Source: Mortierella alpina
Lineage: Eukaryota > Mortierellomycota > Mortierellomycetes > Mortierellales > Mortierellaceae
DNA: 64,000 nucleotides
Assembly: GCA_029449245.1 (NCBI GenBank)
Contig: JANATF010000003.1
Location: 124,001-188,000, forward strand
Direction of reading: 5' to 3'
Positions within the stretch are counted from its first letter, which is position 1. Each line of letters starts with the position of its first letter. Under the pieces are notes generated by a model. It was not told where the DNA came from. It worked only from the letters and a program-made list of their open reading frames with translations, and made no database searches. The translations under genes and the position numbers were made by a program. Below, piece by piece: positions 1-9,541 of the stretch.

Positions 1-712
1 CAGGAGAGGCATGAACACTGTATCTATACTGGCAAGCAAGCTGAAGGATCTCTCCAATTGCCACATTCAAAAGGAGTTCACCCTCCACCTCTCACTCACT
101 TGTGTTCCCTGTTCACACTATCTACATTCCCAAATGCTTGTCGTGCACCTCAATGCACATGCAATTTCGCTAGGGTAGAAACTTGGGACACAACACATTA
201 GCCTGGAGACACAAAAGTCCACAACAACCTTTTCCTCACACGCGAGAGCACACAACAGGAACTCTATGCTGTTTAATCTAACAAGCCAGCCAGGAGATGA
301 CTTGTACGGAGACTACAGCCTTGGTCTCTTGCATTTGCATGACGGACTTATTACTCAGATTTGACAGCCTCGCAATATATAATATATAATGTGGCAAGGG
401 GTTGGAGCAGGAGTTCTCTCGGCGCAATATCCCATTCCAATGGTTTGCGGTCTGGCACGTTTTCCACACGACCGCAAAGCATAAAAAAGAAAGGTTGCAC
501 GCCCAATGAAAAGAAAAGGCCCCGACTCTCTTTTTCGTACCCTGCCTGCCTCGTCCTTATTTTCTGGTTGTGCATCTCTTTTTTTTTTCTTTTCCCTCTC
601 TGCCTCATTCCTCACACTTACTCCATTGGCACACATTTTCAACACCTCTCCTTGTCCTTGGCCCTTGTCTCATCAGTCTAAACTTTATATCCCTCATATA
701 TCTCCTCCACTC
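1..712. other. Intergenic region upstream of NTF2-like gene
   Basis: No gene is supported here. Short open frames on both strands are low-complexity and resemble nothing known. An AT-rich stretch (about 375-392) and a long pyrimidine-rich tract (about 530-710) directly before the start codon at 713 look like promoter and 5' leader sequence. The frame open from 506 to 713 is translated pyrimidine tract and is not taken as coding. Confidence 0.6.
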
Positions 713-3089
713 ATGTCACAGCCCCCGGCCGCCGCCTCGCCCCAGTCACTCCTGTGGGAGGCCTTTCGCGCAGACCCCTCCGCCAGCGACCTCTATCTCC
801 CCGACAGCCACATTGTCTTTTTGCCCACGGGCGCGGGAGCAGCAGGCGAGAAGCTCATCCGCGACTTTTATCAGTCGGGTGGCTATTCGCATCCAAAGAA
901 ACTCGCCGTCGAGGAAACAACCATCCACCGCACCGTGGGCGTGTCCTCGGCCGTCGACGAGGTCGAGGTGACGGTCAAGTTTGCCTCGGGAGCTGGAGGC
1001 TGGCTCCTACCCGGCATTGAACCACATCACCTCGAGGACCTGACGATCACGTTCCCCTTGGTAAGGAAGGATAAGCAACAGCAAAGCAGAGCGAAACGGA
1101 AGAACACAGGAACACACACACACAAACATGCGAGCGTGTGTGCGCGCTTTTTTTTTTTTTGATGAAAGGAAGGAGTGTGAATGCATATGGCTAATTTTTT
1201 GCCGCCCATTTTTTTTTTTTGTTGAAAGTCGCGCAACACTTTTTTTTAATATTGTTTTACAATGTTCAAGGGTCCGATATGCGATTGCAGAGAATATATG
1301 TGGGGCCTAGCTGCATGGATGCATGGGGCAAGGGAGGAGCATGAATATTAGAGGCATTCATATCTGCTCCAGCTCGCCCTCATTTCGCTTGGGAGTTTTT
1401 GTGTTTTTATGAGCATTTCTCTGTCCATCATGTAATCAATCTGCAGCGAAATGTGAGAGCCACAGAGCCTGCGTGATGGTTTGGGGGGGTCAGGCAGGGG
1501 TTGTCGAAGCGCTGGTGTTGTCTTTTTTCTTGCGCGTAATATGTTCTTCTCGTCTTTCCAGTTCCCCAGACCAAGTCTCAGGACGAGGACGAGGATCTGC
1601 CCTCTCTCATGATCCGAACACTATACACTGTACCATACGGCTGCATACTCATCTCGAAACTATATCCGATGCCTTTTTCCGCGTATCCATAGGTGATAAG
1701 TGCCTCATTCCACGAAGACCACATCGCCAGCGTCCGCTACATGTGGGACAACGCCAGTGTGCTGAAGATGGTCCGACTCATTGGCTCGAGACACTCGTGG
1801 CCCATCGTCGCAGAAACCCAGGTGGACGCCCTTAGGAGCCCGTCTCGTTTCCGCTTGAACCCCTATGGCAATGCCACCTCGAGCACTGCTGGCTCGCGTC
1901 CACAGACCGGCGTAAGGATACCACTGGGCGACCTGGTCTTTTTTTTTTTATTCTTTCGATAAACCACATTTTATACAGCCTAACCAAACCTGTCCTCTTT
2001 TTTTTTTTTTTTTAGATCTCCAACATCTTTTCTGCATCTCCTCCACTCTCACCTCCTCCGTCTACAGGTGTCCAAGCAGGACAGGCACCCAAGAAGGGCC
2101 ACCCCGCCTTGACCTCAACCGTGTTCAGCCATCTCAAAAACGCGCCTCTGGAAACCCGCAACAACAACAACCACGACCAGTCATCCTTGACTCCCATCAG
2201 TCCCACGAGCCCTGTTGAAAAACCACTTGGCGACAAGATACCCTCCCCTACCAAAAAGGGTCACCCAGCATTGACCTCGACTCTGTTCAACCACCTGTCC
2301 AAGACCAACCCGAACCAGATCTTCGAGGAAGAGACCAACGGCCGCCGCAACAGCAAACCAGCCACGACTGCCGACAACAATTCGGATCCAGCCGTGAAGA
2401 AGAAGGGTCATCCTGCTCTGACTTCCACTCTTTTCAACCACCTCAAGGAGCAGCCACAAGAGTCTGCACAGCCCGCGAGGAAATCTCCTCCACCTCAACA
2501 GGAGCAACAGCTACAGCAGCAACCAGAGGAAGAGCGTGGAGCCGGTTGGAGAGCCGACTATGTCAAACCTAAGGGCCACCCAGCCCTGACCTCGACCCTC
2601 TTCTCGCAACCCGTGCACACACCTCCACCAGCAGTGTCGAGGCCATACAAGAAGACGAGCCACAACATTTTCGGCCCCCCTCCTCCATCTACTACAGTCA
2701 CAGCTAGCAAACCCACCCAGCCTGTCATTGCAGAGAGCGTAGTTGGGGAACCACAGGAACAGGAGGAGGGGACGTCTTACACCTCGGAGCCCTCTGTGAT
2801 GGAAACGGAACTGGAGCGCCATGAACAACAGCAAGAGGAGTTGAGGGAGGCGATCGTTCAGGCAGCCGCCGCCGAGGAGCAGCAAAAGGCGGAAGAGGCT
2901 CTTGCAAAGGAAATTCAGGCACTGGAGGAATTGGCCATTCACGAGAAGGCGCTGGAGGATGAGGAGCTGAAGGCACAACAGGAAAAGGAGGAGGCTGCAG
3001 CTTTGGCTCTTGCCTCTCCAGTCATCACCCCGCCCCGAAAGCTGCATCCCAACTACAGGACCTCGTTCACGATCGGAGGTCCCCGATAA
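713..3089 (+). CDS. NTF2-like (SnoaL-type) protein with four-copy linear motif in a disordered tail
   Basis: Exons 713-1060, 1570-1629, 1693-1911 and 2016-3089 join in frame to 566 aa. Residues about 1-180 form an NTF2-like fold: LLWEAFRADP near the start, then the ASVRYMWDNASVLKM strand that marks fungal SnoaL/NTF2-like proteins. The rest is low-complexity. It holds four near-identical 15-residue elements, consensus KKGHPALTSTLFNHL, at nt 2091-2135, 2253-2297, 2400-2444 and 2568-2612, followed by SHNIFGPP (nt 2658-2681). A Glu/Ala/Gln-rich probable coiled coil (nt about 2815-3005) precedes a conserved-looking end, NYRTSFTIGG. The start at 713 is the first ATG that gives the fold. Biochemical role unknown; NTF2-like folds can be enzymes or binding modules. 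The repeats suggest multivalent partner binding (inference). Exon 2 is only 60 nt and its boundaries rest on frame and homology. Confidence 0.8.
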
Positions 3090-3426
3090 AGCCAAATGAC
3101 TCCCCTTCTACTCAAATTTGAATACTGACAAACTGAACTGAAAGAAAAAAAGACAAATTGGACCAAAAAAAGAACACAGCATTCAAGGACGCAAGCCCAT
3201 TCCTTGTCAATGGACAATAATCACTAGGAACGGAGTAGCGATATGAAGAAAAAAAACGAAAGAAACAAAGGAACGACAATAACATGTTGCAAAGAAATAA
3301 AAAGTAGCGCTGAGCCGTTTAGTTTATATCAAGATGCCTTCCAACGAGACATCTGGTAAAAGTTTCTATCATGTTGTCCTTCGCAAAAACTGTGTGTGAG
3401 AGAGAGGAGGTGGAGCGGTGTGAAGA
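3090..3426. other. Convergent 3' intergenic region
   Basis: Lies between the stop codons of the NTF2-like gene (+) and UBC6 (-). It is A-rich on the plus strand, with AATAAA-like signals around 3295-3302. It probably holds both 3' UTRs. No gene is seen. Confidence 0.6.
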
Positions 3427-4961
3427 TTAAAGGAAACGACGGAGGACCATGGCAACCAAAAGACCACCAAACCCCAAGATGAGAGCGTCCAGCCAGATAG
3501 GGCTGTTAGAAGTCGTAGCCGGCCGCGCCTGTGTCAACGGCTGTGCCATTGTGTGCGTTTGGGGCTGTTGTGGTGGTGATGGTGGTACTGGTAGTGAACT
3601 GGGTGTCGTCCGCACCTGCTCTGGTGAGGTAGAAGGCGCAGGCGATGTCTCATGCGTCCCCCTCGGAGGATCCTGAGGTGAAGCTGCAGTAGTAGCGGCA
3701 GTCGTCGTCATCGTTTCTGGTTCTGCACCATTGGTTCCAGAACTATGTGTCAAACCTGAAGCCGCTGAGGGTCCGCTACTGTTGCTGTTAGACGCAATGT
3801 TTTCCTGCTTCTCTTCCTTCTTCTTATCGCTCTCGTATCCAAATGAGAACTCGGGCGGCATCTCGTCCGCCTTCAGAGACGCTTTGACCGCATCCTCGGG
3901 CGCTACATCAGGCAGGATCACCACGTTCTCCAATTTGCACGTCGAACATGTCCACGTTTTCGATCTATTTGAAACCAGAGGGAAGGATTGTCAAAATAAG
4001 GTCGCACCAGTGGCCGAAAAGCATGACTGTGGCAGAGATACGCACTTGATGGCAAGGGTCTTCCTAGCTATGACACTAGTGTCAAGTCCTCCAATGGCGC
4101 CCTTGCTCTGGGTGGGCAAGAATCCCATGACAGCGACGAGAACGGTTCGAATGCCCCAGGCAGGTTGCCAGTATTCAGGATGGTATCCAGTGATGCTCAG
4201 ACAGACCTTCTTGTGCAACTCAAACCGTCCGTTAGGCTAAATTGGAGAGACAAAAAAGAAATGAGCGAAGGCCACGGATGAAGGATATTGTGCTCGACAC
4301 ATGGAGACATGGTCGCACGTACTGTCAGGAACATAAGGCTGGGTGGAGCAAATGGGTAGTTGTTGGGGAGCAGGATCCTGCCGTGATAAAGTCCGCCTTC
4401 AAACTCTGTCTCCTCAGGGCCTCGAATCGTAAAGTGCCACTCGAAGATGTCAGTCTTGGTTTGTGGAGAAATACAAAAAAAAGAACGACCCAATTCTTAG
4501 TTCTATGAGAGCTGCTGGCTAGGTTCCTTCCAAAAAGCACAATACCAGCACAACGTACCTCGAGCGGGTTGGCAGAGAAGTCTGTAGAGGGCTCCCGAAC
4601 AAGCTCACGAGCCTCTTGCATGATCCTCTTGACGGCTTGAATGACATGGAAGCAAGATTCAAAGGCCATGAGGATTTTTTTTTTGTATTTGGACGGTCTG
4701 GTTAGTTGCACTGCTTGTTGAGATAGAGTCTACTCCCACAAGTCAACGTGTTTTTGGGGAAGCGGGTGTGTCCGAATGCAAGAGTGGTGTCCATGTGGTT
4801 CAAGCAGGAGAGTGGTTGATTGTCGCATGCTGCCTTGCGCGAATCTCGTGGTCAAAAGAATGTCTAGAACCTATTTTGGCGAGAGGGAAAGGAGGAGTGC
4901 ATGGGCACCTACCCGAGCTCTTCTTGTTGTACTGGGCGGGTATGCCCGGCAAGGAAGCCAT
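3427..4961 (-). CDS. UBC6: Ubiquitin-conjugating enzyme E2, UBC6/UBE2J family (ER tail-anchored)
   Basis: Exons 4961-4913, 4635-4559, 4454-4323, 4236-4046 and 3964-3427 give 328 aa. The UBC domain fills residues about 17-165: AVKRIMQEAREL, FEWHFTIRGP, GGLYHGRILLP and NGRF. The active-site segment is KVCLSITGYHPEYWQPAW, with the catalytic Cys in the CLSI sequence typical of the J class rather than the usual HPN box. A WTCSTC element follows the fold, as in UBE2J1. After a Ser/Pro/Thr-rich linker the protein ends with one hydrophobic segment (WLDALILGFGGLLVAMVL) and RRFL, a C-terminal ER anchor. The known role is charging ubiquitin for ER-associated degradation with Doa10/Hrd1-type ligases. The start MASLPGIPAQYNKK is set by the phase of a 49-nt first exon that completes the Ala of AVKR. 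Confidence 0.93.
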
Positions 4962-5542
4962 CGTCTCTCAAAGAAGTGGAATGTGGAGTGTGGAAAGTGT
5001 CAAGGTGCAAAGCAAGAGCAACGGGAGAAGTGTGAGCAGAGGGAATGCAGTAGACGAGAAAAGGATGGCGAATGGCAAAGCTCGTCGTGGCGAACCTATT
5101 TTATACATAGTTCGAATTACAGAGGGACGTTTGGATTTCGCCCACGGCTGCTGCAACCACACTCGTCTGCTTCATTTTACGTTTTCAAGCATGTGTCCAC
5201 TCTGGAGGAAACACCACCGTGAAAACCAGACATGCAGGACACAGGATTCATTCAACGCTGAACTTTCTTAGAATCAGTGCCGATAACACAGAAATGGCGG
5301 GCGATGGAGGTTCTATACGAGGATGCAAAAGGGTGGAGAAACGAGAGAGAGATGGAGGGGCGTATGGACTAAAGTACAAGAGAGGAAAGCAATCCAGGTG
5401 AATAAGTGGACAATAAGAAGGTCGGCAATCCGGATCCAGAAGTAGAGAGTGAGATAGAGGCAGCGTGCAAGGGCGCTGGGGAATTATACATTCCGCCCTT
5501 TGTCGATTTTAACCGCTTTTGCTGCAAATCGGCCGTCCTTGC
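4962..5542. other. Intergenic region between UBC6 and CBP4
   Basis: Holds the UBC6 promoter side and the CBP4 3' side. Overlapping plus-strand open frames of 60-167 codons in 4768-5401 overlap UBC6 exon 1 and show no recognisable protein. No gene is supported. Confidence 0.5.
5098..5105 (-). promoter_or_regulatory. TATA-like element, UBC6
   Basis: TATAAAAT on the minus strand, about 137 nt before the UBC6 start codon. A plausible core promoter by sequence and spacing only. Confidence 0.3.
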
Positions 5543-5997
5543 TTATTGATCCTTGGATCCTGCTGTTGCTGCTGCTGCTGCTGCTGATGGTGCGGGGGCA
5601 ACAGGCGTCTTCTTCTTGATCCACATGGGCTCTGGATCTGCTGCGGCCTGTCTCAAGACATCGGAGAATGCCTGTCTGCGCGCCTGGTCTGCCTTGACCT
5701 GTTCATACTGCTTCTTGAGCTCTGGCGAAAGTTTCTGTTAAGCGTATGATAAAGAGCAGAATAATCGCATCCAGGTTAGTCGCATGATTCCGCAGGGTTA
5801 TCCAGGCTGACTCGCAGAACAACTCTGTTGACGCGATCATGACAATGCGGGCGATCCAATTCAGCTGATCCGCGTTCCGCGGGATGTCTACATGCCTCGT
5901 AAAGCTGCTCCTCTGTGGGCACTGTTGTAAGCATGAGGGTGTAGCCCAGCCCGACAATGCCGAATCCGACTGCGAATGCCTTTGGATAGTTGCTCAT
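5543..5997 (-). CDS. CBP4: Cytochrome bc1 assembly factor CBP4
   Basis: Exons 5997-5896 and 5734-5543 give 97 aa. One membrane segment (AFAVGFGIVGLGYTLML) near the N terminus is followed by TEEQLYEKLSPELKKQYEQ, the hallmark of CBP4, then a charged helix, PMWIKKK and an Ala-rich end encoded by a CAG/GCA run. The known role is stabilising newly made cytochrome b with Cbp3/Cbp6 in the mitochondrial inner membrane during complex III assembly. The intron must begin GC (GCATGT at 5895) and end AG. The nearby GT donor at 5891 would create an immediate stop, whereas the GC donor rejoins LYE to KLSPEL exactly. Length fits the family. The gene is divergent from FIS1, with 241 nt between start codons. 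Confidence 0.85.
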
Positions 5998-6190
5998 GGT
6001 GATCTGTGTGATAGAGGGTGAAGATGGGTGGTTGCGGTGGTGAGGATGCGAAGGGCGAAAGGAAAGTGGACTTCGGAGAATCCGAACAACAGAAAAAGGC
6101 AATAATTATCGTATCGTCATGGCCCTGACCCTTAACTCGCCTGGAAAGCCATGGGTTATGGGCTTTTGAATCGTTCCATTGACCTTGCCT

Positions 6191-6193
<3 letters not shown>

Positions 6194-6225
<32 letters not shown>
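6194..6225 (+). repeat. (CA)n microsatellite in FIS1 5' leader
   Basis: A perfect CA dinucleotide array of about 32 nt, ending 13 nt before the FIS1 ATG and inside the CBP4/FIS1 shared promoter. CA is the sense strand of FIS1. Confidence 0.95.
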
Positions 6226-6227
<2 letters not shown>

Positions 6228-6238
6228 TCACTACTACC

Positions 6239-7060
6239 ATGACCGATAACAATCTGCCTACGTTGGCCGACGCCGACATCTGCCTCTCGGACAGCCAGCT
6301 CGAGGTAATGCAGCTTTGACCAGGCCAAAGGGCGCAGACACTGCTCGGCGACCCTGCCCACTCTGTAGCGCACGGCACGGCCATTTGTCGACTTCTGTGC
6401 TAACCCTACGGTCGACATTCAACTTTACAGGTCTTGAAGAAGCAATACATCCGCGAGGGCGAGTATGTCACAGAGCAGACCCGATTCAACTATGCCTGGG
6501 GTCTCATCAAGAGCAAGAACAGACGCGAGCAGACTCAAGGCGTTTTGCTTTTGACAGGTAGCAGGAACTCCTTGGTTTTCAACCTTGCCACAGACGCTCG
6601 CCGAGACCCGTCTTCTTCCGTCATTTTCATCTCACGAATACACTCGAGATCCGTCTGTACCCTGTACTAATACCTTGGAGTCTCCTTTATAGAAATATAC
6701 AGAGAAGTGCCAGACAGGAGACGCGAGTGTCTGTTCTATCTGGCCCTAGGACACTTCAGACTTGGCAACTACAACGATGCCCGCAAGTTCAACGAGTCCC
6801 TGCTCGAATTCGAACCCAACAACTCTCAGGCACATGCTCTCCGCCAGCAGATTGACGACCGTGTCGCCAAGGGTAAAAAAAAGGGCTTACTTTCATTCGC
6901 TATCATGGCTGTTGATTACTTGATACCGATGCAGAGCAACAGACTAATACAAGTGTCTTCTTTTCTAATGTTCGTAGAGGGATACATTGGGATGGCCATC
7001 GTCGGTACAGTGGCGGCAGTTGGCACCATCATCTTGACATCGCTTCTCAAGAAGAAGTGA
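6239..7060 (+). CDS. FIS1: Mitochondrial fission protein FIS1
   Basis: Exons 6239-6304, 6431-6557, 6693-6872 and 6978-7060 give 151 aa. The two-TPR Fis1 core is clear: LKKQYIREGEYVTEQTRFNY, AWGLIKSK, GVLLLTEIYREVPDRRREC, LFYLALGHFRLGNYNDA and ALRQQID. A C-terminal membrane anchor (GMAIVGTVAAVGTIILTSLL) ends in three lysines, the Fis1 tail signal for the outer membrane of mitochondria and peroxisomes. In yeast it recruits the dynamin Dnm1 through adaptors. Exon phases (1, 1) restore T-E and K-E codons. Length matches the family (about 150 aa). The shared promoter with CBP4 suggests possible co-expression of two mitochondrial genes (inference). Confidence 0.95.
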
Positions 7061-7494
7061 ATAAACCGGACTGCATGTTAGACGCGAGAAAATGCACGCT
7101 CTCCGACAAACTGCCCTTCCTATGCGATCGGACAGCATACCACCTTTGCCATTGCATCCACATCTTATCTATACACCACCTGTCCTTACTCACGACCCCG
7201 TCTCCCCTTCAGGAACAATCGCCATTAAAAAATACCTGTCCTCATCTGCTCCAGCTCACCGAAGACGTTTGGATTCCACCTGCATGCTATTGTGGACCCG
7301 AGTATCAGCATGGTCGCATGGTCTTGCAAAAAGTGCATGATCATTTTATTTTAAATACTAAGGGGGAAAATGCGGCTGATACTATGGTGGTAAGGGTTGT
7401 TCACAAAGTACAGAGGAATCTGGACTTTTTTTCTTTTTTCTTTTGTTCTCTTTTCAAGATCCATCGCGCTCGATTCTTCTTTGTTGCTGTTTTG
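7061..7494. other. Convergent 3' intergenic region
   Basis: Between the FIS1 stop (+) and the stop of the GPI protein gene (-). AT-rich at 7335-7365 and T-rich at 7425-7500, fitting 3' UTRs. No gene is seen. Confidence 0.6.
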
Positions 7495-8694
7495 TTACAA
7501 CAAATACACTGCGCCGAACAGGGTCAGAGCAAAAGCCAACACGTTGGCGTTCTGTTGGGTCTCTCCAAAGGCGCCGCTGGCGACGTGTGATGCTGGTTTG
7601 GCAGCGACAGGCACATCCGCCTTGGGCTCCCCTACGGGCACGGGCTTGACATCCTCAGGCACTGGGTTGGGGGGAGAGGCAGGCTTGCTCTTGTTGTCCA
7701 TTGACGGGTTCGTTACAACCACATCACCCTTCTGGGGCATCTCCAAGGGCTGCCCCACATTGCTTGGGCTCGATCGCGCATCGCCCGCTGCAGTAATCTC
7801 AAAGTAGTGCGAGTACGTATCCAAGACGCCTTCATGCGATAGACGGATCGAGTAGTCGTTCGCAGGAGAAATGGTCGTCGGGACCGTCCACTGGAACGAG
7901 TTGAGCGCAGAGTCAAGGTTTGCCGTGAGGACAGCCACCTCGCGCAACGCATCGGGCGGGCCTTGCATCAGACGGACATCGATCGGAGTGTTGGGCTTGA
8001 TGGCCTTGGCCAGGATAGGATCGGGATTAGGACCCCAGCTGATCACATAGGCACGGCCTTGTTCCCAGATACTGGCTCCATAGGGCTGCACCAACCAAAG
8101 CGGGCTCGCGAGGTCCTTGGGGATGTTGGGGTCGTTGACAGTTCCCGCAGGGTCGCCATTGGCGGCACCACCCTTCTTGTCACCACCGGCATCGACACCC
8201 TTGCCAGGTGCAGGTTTGGCGGCACCCTTGCCACCACCTCCAGCACCCTTCTTGCCGCCAGCGGGGGTTCCATCCTTCTTGCCAACGGGGGCGCCCTTCT
8301 TGGCACCACCCTTGCCATTGCCGCCGTCCTTCTTGGATCCACCGCTGCCCCCCTTCTTGTGATCATCGCCCTTTTCCTTCTCGTCTTCGTCATCGTCCTC
8401 ATCGTCAGAATCATCCTCGTCATCGTCATCGTCATCATCGTCATGGCTCTTTCGCTTGCCATCCTTGTGGGCCTCCACGCCATGCTCTTTGTGCAGACCA
8501 TCATGCCTCTTCACAATCATGCCATGGCGGTGGTGGGTCTCCACACCGCTGACCTCGTGATGGCGGGCCACGACTTGAAGATCTGAGTCGCGGTTGAGCT
8601 CGACATTAGTGTTGACGAGTCCTGTTCGCTTCTTGTCCGCGACTGCTGTCGACGCGACGAGGCAGAGTACTGCAGAGAGTGTGATAATCTTCAT
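7495..8694 (-). CDS. Secreted GPI-anchored protein with Kre9/KNH-like domain and poly-Asp stretch
   Basis: Single exon, 399 aa. A signal peptide (MKIITLSAVLCLVASTAVA) is followed by a His-rich segment, then a run of Asp/Glu (about 22 of 30 residues around 85-115), then a Gly/Lys-rich linker (GGKKGAGGGGKGAAK and relatives). Residues about 200-305 resemble the Kre9/Knh1 N-terminal domain found in Ser/Thr-rich GPI proteins (WLVQPYGASIWEQGRAYVISW onset, FQWTVP, DYSIRLSHEG). A Pro/Lys-rich stem and a C-terminal hydrophobic tail (NVLAFALTLFGAVYLL) suggest a GPI signal. It is probably displayed on the plasma membrane or wall. The acid-base linker is unusual. Ligand and function are unknown. A smaller relative lies at 44948-45472. 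Confidence 0.8.
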   Translation of the reverse strand: MKIITLSAVLCLVASTAVADKKRTGLVNTNVELNRDSDLQVVARHHEVSGVETHHRHGMIVKRHDGLHKEHGVEAHKDGKRKSHDDDDDDDDEDDSDDEDDDEDEKEKGDDHKKGGSGGSKKDGGNGKGGAKKGAPVGKKDGTPAGGKKGAGGGGKGAAKPAPGKGVDAGGDKKGGAANGDPAGTVNDPNIPKDLASPLWLVQPYGASIWEQGRAYVISWGPNPDPILAKAIKPNTPIDVRLMQGPPDALREVAVLTANLDSALNSFQWTVPTTISPANDYSIRLSHEGVLDTYSHYFEITAAGDARSSPSNVGQPLEMPQKGDVVVTNPSMDNKSKPASPPNPVPEDVKPVPVGEPKADVPVAAKPASHVASGAFGETQQNANVLAFALTLFGAVYLL

Positions 8695-9541
8695 TTCTAG
8701 TAGTAGTATTTTTTTTTAGGTCGTCGTTGTTGTTGTTGTTGTTGAAAGAGATGTTTCAATATGGAGGAGGACGGGAAGGGATAGTGGTGCGAGGTGCGCG
8801 TGTGGAAGGTGCACTAGTGAAGAAGGCGCGTAGGAGTAAATAGTATCTCCTTGGTCCAAGGAAAGAATAGCTTTGGGATGGATTGGATTGGATGGTTGGA
8901 AGGCGTTGATATTGCAATTGCAAAACTGTGCTGTACAGAACCTGATCGTCTACAGAATCTGAGCGTATGCAAAAAGGAGGCTAACTGCCGAGGGCGGCTT
9001 CTAGAGCTTTATATACTAGGGGCAGCACAATGAACACGCTCTTGCAGCAACAAAAAAAACTTTTTTTGTCTTCCAGCCAAGATCAAAATCGGCACAAAGA
9101 AATGGGCATGGGTGTCTAGTGTGAGCTGCGATGCAAAGTGCATTGATAATCGAACCGAGAGGAATAAAAAAAGAGAGTAGCGACACAACTCTCAGGCGAC
9201 TCCATCAGGTACCTTTCGGAATGTGGAATGTGTCGATGCGGGTCGCACCCCAACGGACGCATCCCTTTGAGGTATAGGGTATATCTCTAAACAACCGTGC
9301 GCCCTGCTCGATTTATGCAAGGATAGTCCTGTGAGTGTCATTGCCCAAGATCTCGACGACGCAAAAAACGACGCTAGTGTTGACCGCATGAAGGGACCTC
9401 GCAGGGCTGTTCAAGTGACAAAAGCCGTTCGCTGGGTTCAGAATCAAAGTGGCAACAACAGGGACTGACTCTGAAGAAAACGAGTCAGCTCAAATTGATC
9501 ATGGCGCCTCCTTGGATCGAAAGATGTCTAAAGGCCGGCCT
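8695..9541. other. Intergenic region, promoter of GPI protein gene
   Basis: Between the GPI-protein start and the MED7 stop, both on the minus strand. It carries a short (GTT)n/(TTG)n run at 8725-8745 and the TATA-like element at 9007. Small open frames at 8851-9033 and 9192-9389 have no recognisable content. Confidence 0.55.
9007..9015 (-). promoter_or_regulatory. TATA-like element, KNH-like GPI protein
   Basis: TATATAAAG on the minus strand, about 315 nt upstream of the start codon at 8694. A good match to a TATA box; the distance implies a long leader. Confidence 0.35.

Noticed and set aside
506-712. N-terminal extension of the NTF2-like gene in the same frame
   Set aside because: The extension is the translation of a pyrimidine-rich leader (Phe/Ser/Leu-rich), and the domain starts naturally at the ATG at 713.
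4768-5271. 167- and 148-codon plus-strand frames upstream of UBC6
   Set aside because: They overlap UBC6 exon 1 in antisense, have no recognisable motif, and are read in two competing frames.
8043-8552. Overlapping frames opposite the KNH-like gene (Met/Thr/Arg-rich or His-rich)
   Set aside because: They are out-of-frame readings of the poly-Asp and Gly/Lys codons of the real gene.
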